The notes under the pieces were generated by a model. The model was not told the DNA's origin. It ran no database searches and was given only the letters and a program-made list of their open reading frames with translations. A stretch of 9,700 nt of DNA from Streptosporangiaceae bacterium (lineage in GTDB: Bacteria; Actinomycetota; Actinomycetes; Streptosporangiales; Streptosporangiaceae): positions 1 through 9,700 of the forward strand of contig JASHTQ010000085.1 of assembly GCA_030040475.1 (NCBI GenBank), in the 5' to 3' direction. The position numbers and the translations under genes were made by a program. Numbering within the stretch: the first letter of the stretch is position 1; every line of letters starts with the position of its first letter. This document shows positions 1-6,441 of this stretch, piece by piece.

Positions 1-2
1 AT

Positions 3-641
3 GACCTGCCGCCGCGCAGCGCGGCCTGCTGCTACTTCGCCCGGTGGCGTGATGACGGCACCGATCAGGCCATTCATGACCTGCTGCGCTGGCACGCGCG
101 GGAGAAGAAGGGCCGGCGGGCCGACCCGGGCCTGGTGGTGCCGGACACCCAGAGCGTGCACGCGGCGGCCTCGGTCCCGGCGGGCACGACCGGGATGGAC
201 GCGGGCAAGAAGGTACCGGGCCGCAAGCGGTGCCTGGCCGTGGATGTCCTGGGACTGGTCGTGGCCGTCGTGGTCCTGGCGGCCCCGGCGCACGAGAACG
301 CTGCCGGGATCGCCCTGCTGGACCGGGTCGCCGCGCACACTGCCACGGTGAGCAAGGCGCTGGCCGGTCAGGGCTTCAAGAACCCGGTCGTCGCCCACGG
401 CGCCGCCATGGGCATCGACGTGCAGGCCGTGGGGCGCAATCCGGCCGGCCGGGGTTTCGGCCCCCAGCCGGAACGCTGGGTGGCGGAGCAGACGCCCGGC
501 ATCCTGTCCTTCCACCGGCGCCTGGTCCGCGACTGCGAGCACCGGCTCTCCAGTTCCGCGTCGCGGGTGTACCGGGCGATGACCGACGTGATGGCCCGGC
601 GGCTGGCCGGCACGTCCACGCCATCGTGGCGGCCCGCGTGA
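3..641 (+). pseudogene. IS5-type DDE transposase, 3' part, probably inactive
   Basis: The frame is open from base 3 to the TGA at 639-641; the start lies outside the window. The product matches the catalytic half of IS5-family DDE transposases. It opens with a DLPPRSAACCYFARW block, followed by VPDTQSV (first catalytic Asp, codon 144-146), DAGKKVPGRKR and LAVDVLGL. The end reads RWVAEQTPGILSFHRRLVRDCE with the catalytic Glu at codon 486-488, then SSASRVYRAMTDVMARRL. In relatives as I recall them, the second catalytic Asp lies in a VDQGFKN-like motif. Here that motif is AGQGFKN, with GGT (Gly) at codon 366-368, one base from GAT. The enzyme is therefore probably dead although the frame is open. 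The 3' end is complete and overlaps the next gene by four bases. Family assignment is firm; loss of activity is inferred from remembered relatives. Confidence 0.82.
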
Positions 642-1078
642 CTGCGGCCCCGGACCCGGGAAGGCACCTGCTGGACAAGATCGACGCGCGGGAGCAGGCA
701 CTGACCCGCGAGGCTGAGCAGATCCAGGCCCGGATTGACGAGCTCACCGCCAGGCTCCGCGAGCTCAGCGAGTCGATCAGTGACCTGCAGGTCACCCGCA
801 AGACCCTCATCTCCCTCACCGCGCAAGACGACGACCAGTCCGCCGCGCAGCCGGCCGGGCCATCTCCCGCGCTGCCCGATCACCCCGCCTACCAGCAGAT
901 CCTTACCGCCTTCGCTGACCTCCGCCGGCCTCTCCGAGCCCGCGGCCTGCGCGCGGCCCTGGACCTGCCGATCGTGGCCAAGAACACCGGGAACATCCGC
1001 TCCAAGCTGAAACGACTGGCCAGCCGCGGCATCCTCGTCGAGACCGAGCCTGGGTTGTTCGCCCAGCCACGCCCATAG
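638..1078 (+). CDS. Coiled-coil / winged-helix protein coupled to the IS5 transposase
   Basis: The gene is 146 aa. I chose the GTG at 638 because it forms a GTGA overlap with the transposase stop, implying translational coupling; an in-frame GTG at 626 is possible. Residues ~11-62 form a heptad-like charged helix (DAREQALTREAEQIQARIDE, then repeated L/I spacing). A Pro/Ala linker follows at ~63-80. Residues ~82-142 look like a winged helix (HPAYQQILTAFADL, then NTGNIRSKLKRLASRGIL, then a short beta hairpin). Similar small proteins occur next to IS5-like transposases in actinobacteria as far as I recall, so it may be an accessory DNA-binding protein of that element. No catalytic motif is visible, and the function is not established. 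Confidence 0.72.
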   Translation: MTAAPDPGRHLLDKIDAREQALTREAEQIQARIDELTARLRELSESISDLQVTRKTLISLTAQDDDQSAAQPAGPSPALPDHPAYQQILTAFADLRRPLRARGLRAALDLPIVAKNTGNIRSKLKRLASRGILVETEPGLFAQPRP

Positions 1079-1157
1079 CCCGGCCTGCAGGCCTCCAGCC
1101 AGGACGCCTAACCCAACCCAGACGACGAAAGGTATATCAACTCGCGAATCGTCCTCT

Positions 1158-1283
1158 GAGATCTACGTGCCGCTGATGCAGAACGATGCCGTCTACGCCT
1201 ACGGCTGGTTTAAGCCGCCCGCGAGCCCGCTCCCCGAAGGGACCCCCGCGCTGGAGCGGCTCCTTCATCTCCTCGGCCGCTGA
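1158..1283 (+). pseudogene. Short coding remnant or small ORF of unknown function
   Basis: A reading frame from GAG 1158 to TGA 1281-1283 encodes EIYVPLMQNDAVYAYGWF followed by KPPASPLPEGTPALERLLHLLGR. Almost all of its third codon positions are G or C, as in true genes of this window. The same frame upstream of 1158 loses that bias, with many A/T third positions. No ATG, GTG or TTG with a ribosome site is present at the expected beginning. Internal starts exist at GTG 1167 and ATG 1176. An ATA at 1134 follows a GAAAGG too closely to be convincing. I read it as the 3' remnant of a gene truncated on its left side, next to the IS5 module. I do not recognise the family. Confidence 0.42.
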
Positions 1284-1460
1284 CCGCCTTTCCGCTAACA
1301 ACCATCAGCGAACGGGTCAGCCGCGCCGTCCGGGCTGCAAGGGCCACGGTCCCTCGCTCCGGAACGCCGACTCGGTGCCATGACTCGGTGGGCTGCTCGT
1401 TGTCTCCTGGGCGCACAGATCATCAGGTTCTTTGCTCTGGCGTCCGCGTGGCCGGGAAGG

Positions 1461-1486
1461 CTACCCTGGTAGCATCAGTAGGGTAG
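1461..1486 (+). promoter_or_regulatory. Nested palindrome, probable VapBC autoregulatory operator
   Basis: CTACCCT (1461-1467) and AGGGTAG (1480-1486) form a perfect 7-bp inverted repeat with a 12-base centre. A second perfect palindrome, CTACC-ct-GGTAG, lies inside it at 1461-1472. TAGCAT at 1470-1475 could serve as a -10 element within the operator; no good -35 is visible. AGAAAGG at 1485-1491 is the ribosome site for the ATG at 1498. VapB-type antitoxins commonly repress their own operon by binding inverted repeats overlapping the promoter, and the position fits. Binding is inferred. Confidence 0.65.
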
Positions 1487-1497
1487 AAAGGCAGATC

Positions 1498-1752
1498 ATG
1501 AGCCTTAACATCAAGAACGCCGAGACTTACCATCTCGTCCAGGAACTCGCCGCGCTGACTGGTGAGACGCAGACGGCCGCGGTGACCATCGCGGTTCGCG
1601 AGCGACTGGACAGGGTACGGCACCTGCATGAGGCGGGCCTGGCTGACCGGCTCCTGGCAATCGGCGCTGACACCGCACCGAGGCTGCATGAGCCATGGCG
1701 CAGTGCAGATCACGGCGACCTGCTCTATGACGAGCACGGTCTGCCCGCGTGA
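1498..1752 (+). CDS. vapB: VapB-type antitoxin
   Basis: This is an 84-aa antitoxin of the Rv0623-like (PSK_trans_fac) VapB family. The start [20 protein letters not shown] is followed by [20 protein letters not shown], a ribbon-helix-helix-like DNA-binding segment in residues ~1-45. The C-terminal part ends [10 protein letters not shown], the toxin-wrapping tail typical of the family. The ATG at 1498 is chosen because it has a ribosome site (AGAAAGG) six bases upstream and matches the family's usual N-terminus; the frame is open further upstream without support. Its TGA overlaps the GTG of the toxin gene by four bases. It should neutralise the adjacent PIN nuclease and repress the operon through the palindrome at 1461-1486. 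Confidence 0.9.
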   Translation: MSLNIKNAETYHLVQELAALTGETQTAAVTIAVRERLDRVRHLHEAGLADRLLAIGADTAPRLHEPWRSADHGDLLYDEHGLPA

Positions 1753-2156
1753 TCATCGACACGTCTGCCCTTATCGCGATCTTGCGCGCCGAGCCCGATG
1801 CCGGCGAGATGGCCCGCGCCATCGAGCGCGCGCAGATCAGGCGGATCTCCGCAGCGAACTGGCTGGAGACCGCGGTCGTGATCGATGCCAGCCGGGATCC
1901 GGTGGCCAGCCGCCGCTTCGACGAACTCGTCCAGACCGCCGAACTGCACGTCGAGCCCGTGACCGGTGATCAGGCCCGTATCGCCCGTGACGCCTACCGT
2001 GATTTCGGCAAGGGCAGCGGCCACAAGGCCGGCCTGAACTTCGGTGACTGCTTCGCGTACGCACTGGCCAAGTCGACCGGAGAAGATCTGCTGTTCAAGG
2101 GAAATGACTTCGGCCACACCGACGTCACCTCCGCGCTCGACGTCAAGCCCGGCTGA
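1749..2156 (+). CDS. vapC: VapC-type PIN-domain ribonuclease toxin
   Basis: The product is 135 aa, the usual VapC length. It is a PIN-domain, metal-dependent ribonuclease whose activity is blocked by the VapB encoded just upstream. The acidic residues expected in the active site are visible: D4 in [13 protein letters not shown]40 in [13 protein letters not shown]100 in [12 protein letters not shown] and D120 in [13 protein letters not shown]. It starts at GTG 1749 inside the antitoxin stop, so the two are translationally coupled. No frameshift or missing active-site residue is seen, so it is probably functional. The RNA target cannot be read from sequence; VapC toxins usually cleave tRNA or rRNA. 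Confidence 0.95.
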   Translation: MIIDTSALIAILRAEPDAGEMARAIERAQIRRISAANWLETAVVIDASRDPVASRRFDELVQTAELHVEPVTGDQARIARDAYRDFGKGSGHKAGLNFGDCFAYALAKSTGEDLLFKGNDFGHTDVTSALDVKPG

Positions 2157-2461
2157 TGCCAGCAGGCCCAGCACCCGAACCGGTGTCGGAGCTGATACGC
2201 CGGCAGCACGCAGAACAGCCATTCCAGAGCACAGGAACGCAGACCATCCGCCACGTCCGATGATCCAGATCGGCGGGAGTGTGCCCGGCGCCAGGTCGAA
2301 TACCGATGACGCTAAGTGAGCAGGAGCAACGAGCCTAATGGGAGCTACCGGATCGGCCACACGGCAGACTCGGGTCCGGTAGCGGCCGGCGGGTGAGCGC
2401 TCTCGGAGCCTGGGCAGGTGTCTAGCCCTCAGCAGAGACCGTGCCCTCGCTGGCCGTGAGG
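2157..2461. other. Gene-free stretch downstream of vapC
   Basis: No frame here shows consistent third-position G/C bias together with a recognisable product on either strand. It contains the hairpin at 2344-2383. An in-frame TAG at 2423-2425 limits leftward extension of the IS982 remnant. Probably decayed mobile DNA, but nothing recognisable remains. Confidence 0.5.
2344..2383. repeat. Perfect 9-bp hairpin-forming inverted repeat
   Basis: GCTACCGGA (2344-2352) pairs perfectly with TCCGGTAGC (2375-2383), leaving a 22-base loop. It lies in the gene-free stretch between vapC and the IS982 remnant. There is no T-run after it, so a classical terminator is not supported. It could be an end of a decayed element or a structured RNA part; the sequence does not decide. 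Confidence 0.45.
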
Positions 2462-2583
2462 AGAGCAGCACCACTGAAGGGGTGTCGTGCCCGCCAGCGG
2501 CTGCTGGCCATGGCCACCTGTATCTGGCACAACTGGGGAGCCGGCGAACCTGTGAAGCGGTCGCTGACCGCCTTCGACAACTG
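2462..2583 (+). pseudogene. IS982-type transposase, C-terminal remnant
   Basis: In frame 2 the last ~40 codons read APLKGCRARQRLLAMATCIW, then HNWGAGEPVKRSLTAFDN and a TGA at 2581-2583. This matches the C-terminus of actinobacterial IS982-family transposases as I recall it (TLKG, ARVxQRLLALAAxIWHN, PVKRSLIAYDH). The catalytic DDE core is absent: the frame meets a TAG at 2423-2425, and no earlier fragment is recognised upstream. The family match rests on remembered relatives, so the frame is secure but the family name is moderately sure. It marks a past IS insertion largely deleted since. Confidence 0.68.
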
Positions 2584-2735
2584 AACCCATCAGGAATCAC
2601 TCATCCAGACAGGCTCCGCCTGATACCGCCGAGGTTTCCGGTTCCGCGGACACAATGGTGCAGGTGAGTGCATCCTCCGTGCGTAGGCCACGTGCGGGAG
2701 GTTGCCATGGTGTCGCGGTTCACCCGGTTGGCTTC

Positions 2736-2825
2736 GTTCGTGAGTTTTGACCGCGGTTGTTCGTGAGTTCTGACCGCGCGCGGCGGGCTGGGGCGGCGGG
2801 CTCTGTTCGTAAGTAGCGACCGCAG
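2736..2825 (+). repeat. Left cluster of three ~20-bp repeats
   Basis: Three direct copies resembling GTTCGTGAGTTCTGACCGC start at 2736, 2759 and 2805. The steps are 23 and 46 bases. The first two differ at only one or two bases over 18; the third reads GTTCGTAAGTAGCGACCGC. They lie upstream of the methyltransferase gene and mirror the cluster at 3744-3830. Confidence 0.85.
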
Positions 2826-2882
2826 TCTGGCGGTTGCTAATTCGCTTGTCGGCTCATGCGGGCGTGGACCATTGTCGTGGTC

Positions 2883-3674
2883 ATGACCGACACGACGCTG
2901 GCATTGTTCAACCGTCTTGCCGACCGCTACGACCAGGTCATTCCCTTCTTCGCCGAGTTCGCGGGGCAACTGCTCGACGTGCTCGACCCAGACCCGTGCA
3001 CCCGGCTGCTGGACATCGGCAGCGGCCGGGGCGCGATCGCCGCGGCAGCCGCGGCCCGCGGATGCGCCGTCACCGCGGTGGACGCGGCGCCCCGCATGGT
3101 GTCGCTGCTCGCTGCGGCCCATCCCGAGATTGACGTGCGGCTGATGGACGTCCACAGGCTCGATCTGCCCGGTGCCTCCTACGACCTGGTCACCGGCGGC
3201 TTCGTCATCCACCTGGTCACAGAGCCGCTGCGGGTACTCGCCGGGGTGCGCCGCGTCCTGCGGCCGGGCGGGATCGTGGCGCTGACCACGCCGGGCCCGT
3301 GCGAGGACCACGGCCGCTGGAACGCGTGGAACACCCTGGTCGGCCAGTTCACAGCCCGCGCCACCGAGCCGCTGGCCGGGCGCGACTACGGGGTCGCGCC
3401 GTACCTGCGTGCCGCCGGCTTCGCCGGCATCCGCACCGTGAACCTTGAGGTCCACCTGCCAGTGGCCAGCCCGCAAACCTGCTGGGACTTCCACATGTCC
3501 CACGGATTCGCCGCTGGCGTCGAGGCCCTCGACCCGACCGGCGCGGCCGAGTTCCAGCACCATGCACTTGCCGAACTGACCCGGATGCACGAGTCAGGCG
3601 GCATCATGCTTGACCGCGGCGCCGTGGCCCATCTCGCCACCGTCCCGGCCAACGCCCCCGGCAGCCACAGCTGA
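2883..3674 (+). CDS. Class I SAM-dependent methyltransferase
   Basis: The gene encodes a 263-aa Rossmann-fold methyltransferase of the Methyltransf_11/25 type. Motif I is LLDIGSGRGAIAAAAA (residues ~43-58). The acidic strand-2 end is VTAVDAAPRMV, the motif II/III region runs through MDVHRLDLPGASYDLVTGGF, and VLRPGGIVALTTPG is the post-III strand. The C-terminal ~90 residues (RDYGVAPYLRAAGFAGIRTV onward) would form the substrate-specific part. The substrate cannot be predicted; the architecture resembles small-molecule methyltransferases. I chose ATG 2883 (MTDTTLALFNRLADRYDQV) as the family-like N-terminus; ATG 2856 in frame would add nine residues. No strong ribosome site is seen for either. 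It sits alone between two inverted repeat clusters, suggesting it is cargo. Confidence 0.88.
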   Translation: MTDTTLALFNRLADRYDQVIPFFAEFAGQLLDVLDPDPCTRLLDIGSGRGAIAAAAAARGCAVTAVDAAPRMVSLLAAAHPEIDVRLMDVHRLDLPGASYDLVTGGFVIHLVTEPLRVLAGVRRVLRPGGIVALTTPGPCEDHGRWNAWNTLVGQFTARATEPLAGRDYGVAPYLRAAGFAGIRTVNLEVHLPVASPQTCWDFHMSHGFAAGVEALDPTGAAEFQHHALAELTRMHESGGIMLDRGAVAHLATVPANAPGSHS

Positions 3675-3743
3675 CCGGCGGCGGGAGTACTCCGCGGCAA
3701 AAGGCCGCCCTGGCCCGAGCATTGCCTGACCGGGCGCACCGGG

Positions 3744-3830
3744 TGCGGTCGAAACTTACGAACAACGATTTCACCCGAACACGCCTGCGGTCACATCTGA
3801 CGAGCAACCGCGGTCGGTTCTCGCGAACAA
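3744..3830 (-). repeat. Right cluster of three ~20-bp repeats, inverted
   Basis: Read on the minus strand, three copies occur. The outermost (3810-3830) is TTGTTCGCGAGAACCGACC-like. The middle one (3786-3807) reads TTGCTCGTCAGATGTGACC, and the innermost (3744-3765) reads TTGTTCGTAAGTTTCGACC. The outer two are 23 bases apart and the inner 42, against 23 and 46 at the left end. They match the left cluster in inverted orientation and lie between the methyltransferase stop and the GTG at 3844. Confidence 0.8.
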
Positions 3831-3843
3831 AACCACCCGGTCG

Positions 3844-4883
3844 GTGCCAGTCACGATCAACGACGTGCTGGATGGTCATGTCGGGCTTGACCTGCAGTGT
3901 CTGGACCGGCTCTACCTGCATGGCTACCTGGGCCAGCTGCAGGTCGGCGGGCAGGTGATCCAGTTCCTGAGGCACCGGGGGTTCCCGGTCCCGTCGCCGG
4001 CGTGCCTGCAGCAGATCGGGGACGCCTTCCGCCGCCGGGTCGCCTTGTTCGCTGAGGCTAACCACATCCCGGTGGTGCCGTTGAAGGCCGCCGACCGCAA
4101 CATCGAGGTGATGCAGCCCTGCCTGGACAGGGCAGCCGCTACCGGCCGGTCGCAGGTCGCGGCAATCGGGGTGGCCCGGGAGGTGCAGCGGGTGCTCATC
4201 GCCCGGCAGCGGCCCACCGGCCCGGGCAAGTGCCCGCAGTTCTCTTTTGACAAGAAGGACCGCCGGGTCACGGTCTACTACTTCTACCTGTGGGACGCGG
4301 GCTTCGGCCCGGCGTTCATCAAGATCTGCACGTACTGCCCGTGGCCGATTAAATCTGGGTCAACGGGCACGAGCGGGCCAAGCAGCAGGCCCGCAAGACC
4401 GGGTTCGCGTTCACCGGGCTGTCCAACGGGTTCGCCTCTGCCCAGGATCCCGCCGTGCTGCAGAAGATCTGCGACGCGCTGCAGCCCGGCACAATCGAGG
4501 TGTTCTTCCAGCGCTGGCTGTCCCGCCTGCCCCTGCCGCTGGGCGACGCTGACCGGGACGCCGGGTGCTGGTGGGAACTATCCATGGCCCAGGTCGAGGT
4601 CTCCCGCACCATCGTGTTCACCCAGCCCCGCCACGCCCGGGCGTTCTTCGAGGCGCTGGTCACCGACAACCTGGACATAGGCCGCCCGGACACCATCGAG
4701 ATCATCTTCGGCCGGCGCATCCTCAACGGAAAGCAGCGCGCCACCCAGGGCACGTTCAAGACCAAGGTCATCACCCGCGGCACCGAGATCACCATCAACG
4801 CCTTCTACCGCCACTCCCGGATCAAGCAGTACCTCAAAGACGGCCGCGCGCTGCGCATCGAGACCGTCATCAACTCACCCACC
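3844..4883 (+). pseudogene. Conserved actinobacterial protein of unknown function, 5' part of an interrupted gene
   Basis: The start is GTG 3844 (MPVTINDVLDGHVGLDLQCL), the typical beginning of a large actinobacterial family I recall as uncharacterised, ~500-540 aa. Recognisable blocks are DKKDRRVTVYYFYLWDAGFG, then FIKICTYCPWPIK, WVNGHERAKQQA, GFAFTGLSNGFASAQDP, WWELSMAQVEVSRTIVF, LVTDNLDIGRPDTIEIIFGR and NAFYRHSRIKQYLKDGRALR. One base is missing after 4353 (AAA-TCTGG where AAA-gTC-TGG is expected), shifting the frame so that the rest is read in frame 3. The family sequence stops after IETVINSPT at about 4883, where foreign sequence begins. The rest resumes at ~7932. Function unknown; the gene is broken by the deletion and the insertion. 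Confidence 0.82.
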
Positions 4884-4887
4884 AAAG

Positions 4888-4913
4888 CGCACACGTTCGA
4901 GCCAACGTGTGCG
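4888..4913. repeat. Palindromic attachment-like site at the left junction
   Basis: CGCACACGTT (4888-4897) and AACGTGTGCG (4904-4913) are perfect 10-bp inverted arms around the six-base spacer CGAGCC. Two inverted arms around a 6-8-bp exchange region is the standard layout of a tyrosine-recombinase core site. It lies exactly where the interrupted gene ends and 16 bases from the stop of the last element gene. Use by these recombinases is inferred. Confidence 0.7.
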
Positions 4914-4929
4914 AGGTGGTGCCTGGAGT

Positions 4930-6441
4930 TCACAGGTTGGCGAGCCGGGTGTCTTGGACCTGGTCGGCTGCGTAGGGAAGGATCCCGGCGGGGTCCATGC
5001 CGAGGGCCTCGCAGACGAGCTTGGGGTCCAGGTTGGCGACGAGGTCGATGATGCGGGTGGCCCGCAGCGTGCGGGTTCCGATGCCGGCCGGGTCCAGAAT
5101 CCGGACCAGGTACTGGTCCGATGCCGGGGTGCGCCGGGTCCTGGTGTGAGTCGTGACGATCACATGCGGGTTGCGGGTAGCGAGCCGCTCGCGGTGCTCC
5201 AGGCAGCGTTGCAGCGCATCCCAGCTGGTCGGGTCGAGAGGGACCGGGTGCGGCCGGCGTCCGAGCCTGATCGTTCGCGCGCCGGCGTCGATGTCAGTGA
5301 CCTTGATATTGCGCAGCTCCCGGGATGGGGTGGCGTGCAGGAGCGCGAGCAGCCCGGCCAGCGCCTCGTGCGGGTGGACGGCCGGGTCGGTGGTCCAGCG
5401 GCGGAACAGGCGCCGCTGCTCGGCGACGGCGAGGGTGCGGGGGTGGTAGCCGCGGGGCCGTCCAGCGCGGATCCCGGCCGCGGGGTTGGCGAGGATGAGG
5501 CGGCTGGCCCGGGTCCAGCGGAAGAACGACCTGAGGGTGGTCAGCCGCCGGGCCCGGCCGGGCGGGCGCACGGCGAGGAATGCCTCCAGGTCGGCAGCCT
5601 GGACGGTGGCCCAGTCGGTCTTGCCCTGCCCGTCGGCGAGGAACAGGGCTAGATCGCGGAGGACGGCCAGGTTGTCGGCGAGGGTGCGGTCGGCGCGGGG
5701 GCGGGTGCCAGCCTGCCGTGCCCGTTGCTGGGCGGTGGTCAGGGCGACGGCGTAGCGGGCCACGGCTGGCCGCAGCGGCTCGGGGGTCTCCTCGATGCGG
5801 CGCTGGCGGCGGGCGGCTTCCCGCCGTGCGGCGTGATCTGCGGGGAACGCGAGCCCGGCGTCGGTGAAGAAGTCCTCCAGGGCCCGGGCGAGGGTTCCGG
5901 CCGACCGGCCGGGCCGGCTGGCCTGCTCCAGCAGTGCCTGCGGGGTCGCCGTGCCGGGCTCGGCAAGGAGGCGGCCGAGGCGGCTGATCATCAGCGAGGT
6001 CCGGCCCACGCAGTGGCGGGCGGCGGCGTGGGCGGCGAAATCGGCAAGCCAGGCCGGCGGGTCATCCAGCCGGCCGGCCAGCCGTTCGACCTGGCCGGCG
6101 AGCCGGGCCGGGTCCTGCTGCCAGCAGTTGTCGCACAGTCCGCGCGCGACGATGATCGTCAGCTTCCCGCAGGCCCGGCAGGTCCGGGACGGCTCGGCCC
6201 GGCGGTGGCAGCGGCTGCACCGCACCCGCCCCCGGGGCCGGACCACCTTGCCGCAATCGGTGCAGGTCCGGGAGCAGGTGGCGCACCTGCCGGTCCCCGG
6301 CAGCAGCAGTCGGCTGCCGCCACAGCCTGGGCAGGGTGCCGCCTGGCGTTCCTGGCGGCAGCGCGGGCACCATGCGCCCTGCCGGCGGCCAACCGGCACG
6401 CCGCAGCCCTCGCAGGAAGCCGGCTCGGGCTGCATGGTCAC
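4930..6441 (-). CDS. Zinc-ribbon array fused to a degenerate tyrosine-recombinase domain
   Basis: The product is 503 aa. Residues 10-106 hold eight CxxC pairs (C10/13, 25/28, 37/40, 53/56, 60/63, 75/78, 88/91, 103/106), enough for four zinc ribbons. Residues ~225-320 resemble a core-binding domain (TLADNLAVLRDLALFLADGQ, then TTLRSFFRWTRASRLILANP). The C-terminal ~170 residues follow the tyrosine-recombinase fold. R374 lies in TPSRELRNIKVTDID, R460 in RTLRATRIIDLV, a Met replaces His in the LGH-like EALGMDPAG, and Y490 lies in ILPYAADQV. Box II HxxR is RTLR, so its His is missing. Catalysis is doubtful; a partner, DNA-bridging or directionality role for the intact recombinase is possible. GTG 6441 gives a GTGA overlap with the upstream Xre gene; ATG 6435 is an alternative. 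Confidence 0.85.
   Translation of the reverse strand: MTMQPEPASCEGCGVPVGRRQGAWCPRCRQERQAAPCPGCGGSRLLLPGTGRCATCSRTCTDCGKVVRPRGRVRCSRCHRRAEPSRTCRACGKLTIIVARGLCDNCWQQDPARLAGQVERLAGRLDDPPAWLADFAAHAAARHCVGRTSLMISRLGRLLAEPGTATPQALLEQASRPGRSAGTLARALEDFFTDAGLAFPADHAARREAARRQRRIEETPEPLRPAVARYAVALTTAQQRARQAGTRPRADRTLADNLAVLRDLALFLADGQGKTDWATVQAADLEAFLAVRPPGRARRLTTLRSFFRWTRASRLILANPAAGIRAGRPRGYHPRTLAVAEQRRLFRRWTTDPAVHPHEALAGLLALLHATPSRELRNIKVTDIDAGARTIRLGRRPHPVPLDPTSWDALQRCLEHRERLATRNPHVIVTTHTRTRRTPASDQYLVRILDPAGIGTRTLRATRIIDLVANLDPKLVCEALGMDPAGILPYAADQVQDTRLANL

Larger units (their letters stand above)
1079..1497. other. Intergenic stretch with one short coding remnant and the vapB promoter
   Basis: Apart from the coding-like stretch at 1158-1283 and the palindrome at 1461-1486, I see no gene here. 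A 9-bp direct repeat, GACTCGGTG, occurs at 1369-1377 and 1382-1390. The right terminus of the IS5 element must lie in or before this region, but the left end is outside the window and no inverted-repeat partner can be matched. Confidence 0.6.
2726..3838. mobile_element. Putative transposon-like unit carrying only a methyltransferase gene
   Basis: The boundaries are a 34-bp imperfect inverted repeat: 2726-2759 against the complement of 3805-3838, 26 of 34 positions identical. Inside each end, a ~20-bp sequence is present three times with mirrored spacing. The only gene within is the SAM methyltransferase at 2883-3674; no transposase or recombinase is present. Tandem end repeats are known from IS21-family elements, and the copies' TGTTCG start would suit that family, but this is analogy only. 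I could not identify a convincing target-site duplication. It could be a cargo unit moved in trans, or a repeat pair with another role. Confidence 0.6.

Noticed and set aside
1725..2600. Minus-strand open frame (~291 codons) opposite vapC
   Set aside because: It covers vapC in antisense and continues through non-coding sequence with no recognisable domain.
2712..2725. Target-site duplication next to the methyltransferase unit
   Set aside because: I compared flanks outside 2726 and 3838 and found no convincing identical short repeat; the similar CACCCGG at both ends is part of or adjacent to the imperfect inverted repeat.
2655..2750. Short frame from ATG 2655 ending in the first repeat copy
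   Set aside because: It has no ribosome site, no codon bias and a low-information product, and it runs into the repeat unit.
2601..3590. Long minus-strand open frame opposite the methyltransferase
   Set aside because: It runs through the repeat cluster and antisense to a methyltransferase with clear motifs; its composition is of shadow type.
2736..3830. Repeat clusters considered as a CRISPR array
   Set aside because: There are only three degenerate copies per side, unequal spacing, inverted orientation between the sides and no cas genes.
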